NCBI RefSeq assembly: GCF_900090275.1
Contig: NZ_LT607755.1
Location: 4,092,001 to 4,156,000, forward strand
Origin: Micromonospora zamorensis
GTDB taxonomy: Bacteria > Actinomycetota > Actinomycetes > Mycobacteriales > Micromonosporaceae
DNA length: 64,000 nt
Direction of reading: 5' to 3'
Shown here: piece after piece, positions 61,467 to 64,000 of the stretch
Numbering within the stretch: the first letter of the stretch is position 1
Layout: each line of letters starts with the position of its first letter
Made by a program: the position numbers and the translations under genes
Notes under the pieces: model-generated
Seen by the model: only the letters and a program-made list of their open reading frames with translations
Database searches by the model: none
What the model was told of the DNA's origin: nothing

Positions 61467-61565
61467 TCAGGTGGCGGGCCAGCGTGGCGCACTGCGACGG
61501 AATCGCTTCACCTGCGCCTTTTCGGCCTTGGGAGGGCGCTCGTGTTCGGCGATAATGACAGCCAT
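61467..61565 (-). CDS. Candidate 32-residue basic small protein
   Basis: This is a short frame with an ATG at 61565, a strong AAGGAGGG site 5 bp upstream and a TGA at 61467-61469. The product begins MAVIIAEHERPPKAEK and continues with a basic Lys/Arg-rich half (about seven Arg/Lys) that ends in Pro, Ala and Thr. It has no signal peptide. It lies inside the leader of the secreted protein gene and is the first gene after the promoter at 61647-61676. It may be a small regulatory peptide or leader; the ribosome site is the main support. Confidence 0.55.
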   Translation of the reverse strand: MAVIIAEHERPPKAEKAQVKRFRRSAPRWPAT

Positions 61566-61607
61566 CGAGCCCTCCTTCGACGAGTCAGGGCGATCATCCG
61601 GGGGAGA

Positions 61608-61620
61608 TCACCTTAGGTGA
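61608..61620. promoter_or_regulatory. Palindromic operator candidate (TCACCTTAGGTGA)
   Basis: Perfect 6-bp arms TCACCT and AGGTGA flank a single T. It lies about 27 bp downstream of the -10 element of the minus-strand promoter, a position where a repressor blocks transcription. The divergent TetR protein is the obvious candidate to bind it. Confidence 0.55.
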
Positions 61621-61646
61621 CGGAACAACAACTGAGCGTGGAGAAA

Positions 61647-61676
61647 GTTATAAACCCCGGAGGGTCGTAAAGTCAA
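61647..61676 (-). promoter_or_regulatory. Putative promoter for the 32-codon gene and the secreted protein gene
   Basis: On the minus strand, TTGACT-N18-TATAAC matches the vegetative -35/-10 consensus well. The predicted transcript runs through the 32-codon gene and the 40-bp repeats to the secreted protein gene. Confidence 0.6.
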
Positions 61677-61703
61677 CGCATCAAAGGGGGTCAATGAGTT
61701 GAC
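61672..61703. promoter_or_regulatory. Inverted repeat over the TetR start
   Basis: GTCAAC (61672-61677) and GTTGAC (61698-61703) are complementary half sites that overlap the -35 of the minus-strand promoter and the TTG start of the TetR gene. Binding here could regulate both directions. Confidence 0.4.
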
Positions 61704-62463
61704 CACGCAGAGCCACCCGCATCCGGCGTCGGTGCCCCTCCCGGGCGCGCGTCCCGGCCGCGACCCCGACCGCGCGATCAAGCGCGGCCCGCGCCGGGTC
61801 TCCGCCGAGGCGGTGGCCGCGACCCAGCGCGACCGCCTCTTCGACGGGCTCGTGCACGAGGTGGCGACGAAGGGCTACGACAACGCTCGGGTCAGCGACA
61901 TCTGCCACGCCGCCGGGGTGACGCGGCCCGCCTTCTACGCTCTCTTCACCGGCAAGGAGGACGCCTTCCTCGCCGCGTACCGACACGGCATCGCCGTGGT
62001 GTCACAGCTGATGGACAGCGCCTACCACGAGGCTGGCCCGGCCTGGCCGGACGCCGCCCGCGGCGCACTGCGCACCCTGCTGGAGGTGCTGGCGAGCGTG
62101 CCCGCGTTCGCCCGGATGGCGCTCGTCGAGGTGGACGCCGCCGGCCCGGACGCCCGCCGGGAACGGGACGCGCTGCTCGGCAGCTTCCGCCGGTTCTTTG
62201 CCGACGCCGGCCCGGGACCGGCGGTCACCGGCGTGGACCGCGACGCGCTGGTGTCCACAGTGGTCGGCGGTGTCTACGCCACCATCCGCGGCCGCGTGGC
62301 GCAGGGTCGGGCGAATGAACTGCCGCAGTTGTTGCCGGTGCTCACCTACGCCTCCATCGCGCCGTTCCTTGGCACCGAAGGTGCGGCTCGGGCGACCCGG
62401 CCAATACACCCGGACGACGGCCCGAGCACGGCCGCGCCCTGCGTGCCGACCCTCCAGCCCTGA
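61699..62463 (+). CDS. TetR-family transcriptional regulator
   Basis: This is a 254-residue regulator. The helix-turn-helix is RVSDICHAAGVTRPAFYALFTGKEDAFLAAYR (about residues 70-101), preceded by an N-terminal tail of about 45 residues that is longer than usual, and a helical C-terminal domain. The start is TTG 61699 with GGGGG about 9 bp upstream, because the nearby ATG frame stops at once. It is divergent from the secreted protein unit, and two palindromes lie between them. It probably controls that unit, the DUF6230/DUF6114 genes, or both. Confidence 0.85.
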   Translation: MTTQSHPHPASVPLPGARPGRDPDRAIKRGPRRVSAEAVAATQRDRLFDGLVHEVATKGYDNARVSDICHAAGVTRPAFYALFTGKEDAFLAAYRHGIAVVSQLMDSAYHEAGPAWPDAARGALRTLLEVLASVPAFARMALVEVDAAGPDARRERDALLGSFRRFFADAGPGPAVTGVDRDALVSTVVGGVYATIRGRVAQGRANELPQLLPVLTYASIAPFLGTEGAARATRPIHPDDGPSTAAPCVPTLQP

Positions 62464-62473
62464 TCACACGGTC

Positions 62474-62492
62474 GGAAACCGCAGCGGTTTTT
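62474..62492 (+). terminator. Weak terminator after the TetR gene
   Basis: AAACC and GGTTT pair around GCAGC and are followed by a short T run. The stem is short, so termination may be partial. Confidence 0.4.
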
Positions 62493-62544
62493 CACTTTAG
62501 ACGCATTTCACAGATACCGCGTAACCGGCTGCCGCTACACGCTG

Positions 62545-62573
62545 TTGACCCGCCCTTTACTCGGCGGTAACTT
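62545..62573 (+). promoter_or_regulatory. Putative promoter of the DUF6230-DUF6114 genes
   Basis: TTGACC-N17-TAACTT matches the vegetative consensus with optimal spacing and lies 79 bp before the DUF6230 start codon. Confidence 0.6.
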
Positions 62574-62651
62574 CGGCTCTGCGCCTCGATACGCAGCATC
62601 CCGGGTCGCAATTCCCATTGTCACCAATGAATGATCTCTAAGGAGAGCCCC

Positions 62652-63281
62652 ATGTCGGAGGAGACCGCACACATCGAACCCGGTCCGCCGCGCAGCGGTG
62701 TGCGCTGGCGCCGGTTCGCCGCCGCGTTCGGCACCGTCGCGGCGGGCGCCGCCGGCATGATCGTGCTCACCGCCCAGGGCGTGCTGGCCGCGCAGTTCGC
62801 CATCTCGGGCATGCCGTTCACCGTCACCGCCGACAAGCTCACCGGCACCGGGTTCGAGCAGTTCGCCACCCTCGACCAGATGATCCCGGACAGCCCCAAC
62901 CAGGGCGACACCGGCGGGCAGGTCCTGGTGATGGTCTCGGCGATCGACAAGGCGGAGCTGACGAACCTCTGCCAGAGCATCAACCTGGGCGGCGTCTTCC
63001 TGAAGATCACTGCCGGCAACGGCGACAAGCCGGTCAGCGCCCGCACCCTGGTGGTCGACGGTGACGAGATCGCCGGCAACGCCGCCTTCAAGAACATCGA
63101 CATCGGCCAGGATGCCAGCACCCTGGACAAAGTGCCCGGCGTGAAGGGCAACCCCGGCGTCTTCTCCCAGCAGGCGGACTCGATCGTCATCGAAAACCTG
63201 CGGCAGAACAACTACGCCACCACGGCCGCCGTCTTCAACCTGCCCAACCTGCGCATGGCGTTCACCCAAGACGGGTGCTGA
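62652..63281 (+). CDS. DUF6230 family protein
   Basis: This 209-residue protein has one hydrophobic segment near the N-terminus (AAFGTVAAGAAGMIVLTAQGVLAAQFAIS, about residues 25-53), so it is membrane-anchored or exported. The rest is a beta-rich domain with two Cys residues (LTNLCQ and the final QDGC). DUF6230 genes in Streptomyces are usually followed by DUF6114, as here (1 bp gap), and their function is unknown. The ATG at 62652 has AAGGAGAG upstream. Confidence 0.8.
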   Translation: MSEETAHIEPGPPRSGVRWRRFAAAFGTVAAGAAGMIVLTAQGVLAAQFAISGMPFTVTADKLTGTGFEQFATLDQMIPDSPNQGDTGGQVLVMVSAIDKAELTNLCQSINLGGVFLKITAGNGDKPVSARTLVVDGDEIAGNAAFKNIDIGQDASTLDKVPGVKGNPGVFSQQADSIVIENLRQNNYATTAAVFNLPNLRMAFTQDGC

Positions 63282-63282
63282 C

Positions 63283-63789
63283 GTGAGCGCAAAACGACAC
63301 CAGGCTGCGCCGGCCGCCCGCGGATCCCGCGGGCGGTGGCGCCGCTGGCGGCGGGGCCGCCCCTTCACCGCCGCGGTGCTGATCGCCCTTGGCGGCGCGG
63401 AGATGCTGGTGACCCTGCGCGCGCCGCTCGGGGTGCTGCTGCACGTCGGGCCGCAAGGGCTCGCCGCGTACCTGGTGCCCACCGTCCTGGTGCTCTGCGG
63501 GCTGTTGCTGATCACCAACCCGCAGCAGAGGGTCTTCTACTCACTTGTCACGCTGGTGCTCGGGCTGGTCTCCTGGTTGACCTCGAACCTGGGCGGCTTC
63601 GTCATCGGGATGCTGCTGGCCCTGCTCGGCGGAGCGCTCGCATTCGCCTGGACCCCGGACAAGAATCGCCCGCCGGTCGTCGCGGCGGAGCCCGAGGCAC
63701 CGGAGCCGAGGGAGCCCGACAACGACGCCGACACCGTGCTGCTGCCCGGCATGCAGACGCCGGACCCGACCCCGGCCGACCGGGGCTGA
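63283..63789 (+). CDS. DUF6114 family membrane protein
   Basis: This 168-residue protein has a basic N-terminus (RWRRWRRGRP) and four hydrophobic helices (FTAAVLIALGGAEMLV, LAAYLVPTVLVLCGLLLI, FYSLVTLVLGLVSWL and GFVIGMLLALLGGALAFAW), then an acidic Pro-rich cytoplasmic tail. This is the DUF6114 layout. It begins 1 bp after DUF6230 (GTG 63283) and is co-transcribed with it; the two probably act together in the envelope. It ends 1 bp before the stop of the convergent MurD-like gene. Confidence 0.8.
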   Translation: MSAKRHQAAPAARGSRGRWRRWRRGRPFTAAVLIALGGAEMLVTLRAPLGVLLHVGPQGLAAYLVPTVLVLCGLLLITNPQQRVFYSLVTLVLGLVSWLTSNLGGFVIGMLLALLGGALAFAWTPDKNRPPVVAAEPEAPEPREPDNDADTVLLPGMQTPDPTPADRG

Positions 63790-63790
63790 C

Positions 63791-64000
63791 TCAGCGGGCG
63801 GTGTCGGCGACCGCCTGCGCGAAAACCTCGGAGCGGTGCTCGAAGTTGCGGAACCGGCCGTAGCTCGGCGCCGCCGGGGACAGCAGCACGACCCCGCCGG
63901 CCGGGGTCACCTCGCGGGACAGCCTTACCGCGTCCACCAGGTCGTCGACCAGTTCGGTACGCACCTTGGGCAGGCCGGCGAGCGCCTCGACGATCCGGGT
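63791..64000 (-). CDS. murD: MurD-like Mur ligase, C-terminal end (partial)
   Basis: Only the last 69 residues are inside the window; the gene continues to the right. They read TRIVEALAGLPKV, then GGVVLLSPAAPSYGRFRNF, then EHRSEVFAQAV, matching the C-terminal domain of UDP-N-acetylmuramoyl-L-alanine:D-glutamate ligase (LLSPA-x3-S, F-x-NF/DFE-x-R). MurD adds D-glutamate in peptidoglycan precursor synthesis in the cytoplasm. It is convergent with the DUF6114 gene with almost no gap. A MurD-like paralogue rather than the essential enzyme is possible. Confidence 0.75.
   Translation of the reverse strand, partial: TRIVEALAGLPKVRTELVDDLVDAVRLSREVTPAGGVVLLSPAAPSYGRFRNFEHRSEVFAQAVADTAR

Noticed and set aside
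61291..61620. 109-codon plus-strand frame in the TetR/secreted protein spacer
   Set aside because: It crosses the 40-bp tandem repeats, has Gly/Arg-rich composition and no ribosome site, and lies opposite the better-supported 32-codon gene.

Overview
The window is chromosomal DNA of a high-GC actinomycete, most likely Micromonospora or a close relative in Micromonosporaceae. The evidence is the strongly GC-biased third codon positions, frequent GTG starts, actinobacterial families (LpqY-SugABC, an ECF41 sigma factor, a DUF6230/DUF6114 pair, ALF-repeat secreted proteins) and long interspersed palindromic repeats. Genus is an inference. I saw no rRNA, tRNA, insertion sequence, phage module or CRISPR array.

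Layout. 1-6.0 kb: a small DUF4190-like membrane protein, then a polymorphic-toxin locus on the minus strand. The locus has a 1372-residue secreted protein (ALF repeats, Ala-rich coiled coils, HINT domain, unassigned C-terminal toxin) followed 9 bp later by a candidate immunity gene. A small secreted protein with a strong terminator precedes it. 6.1-13.8 kb: a winged-helix protein, 4-alpha-glucanotransferase and a complete lpqY-sugABC trehalose-type importer. 14-21 kb: small housekeeping or unknown genes, LtrA, and an ECF41 sigma factor divergent from a DoxX gene with a matching promoter. 21-27.4 kb: alpha-glucan metabolism (MGH1-like glycoside hydrolase, debranching enzyme, GT4 glucosyltransferase). 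27.4-32.7 kb: two tandem receptor Ser/Thr kinases, a YdjM-like protein and an amidohydrolase. 33-41 kb: a LacI-controlled operon with importer, YicI-type alpha-xylosidase and GH1 beta-glucosidase, suggesting xyloglucan oligosaccharide use. 41-48 kb: a lipoprotein, a MobA-like nucleotidyltransferase, an exonuclease/polymerase A protein and a heterodimeric ABC exporter with one complete and one degenerate ATP site. 48-58 kb: two paralogous sugar-importer operons around an RpiR regulator, SIS protein and BadF-type kinase, sharing a promoter element. 58-64 kb: an acyltransferase, an unknown protein, a secreted protein with a long leader holding a previously unlisted 32-codon gene, a divergent TetR, DUF6230/DUF6114 and the 3' end of a MurD-like ligase.

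How the genes work together. Four carbohydrate importers are present but only one ATPase (the SugC/MsiK-type protein), so the other three probably borrow a shared ATPase. The alpha-glucan genes, trehalose importer and MalQ form a glucan and disaccharide theme. Three long palindromic repeats sit behind stop codons (two between convergent genes), each next to a simple-sequence tract. The most novel candidates are the toxin and immunity pair, the hidden 32-codon gene with its promoter and operator, and the promoter element shared by the two RpiR-region importers.
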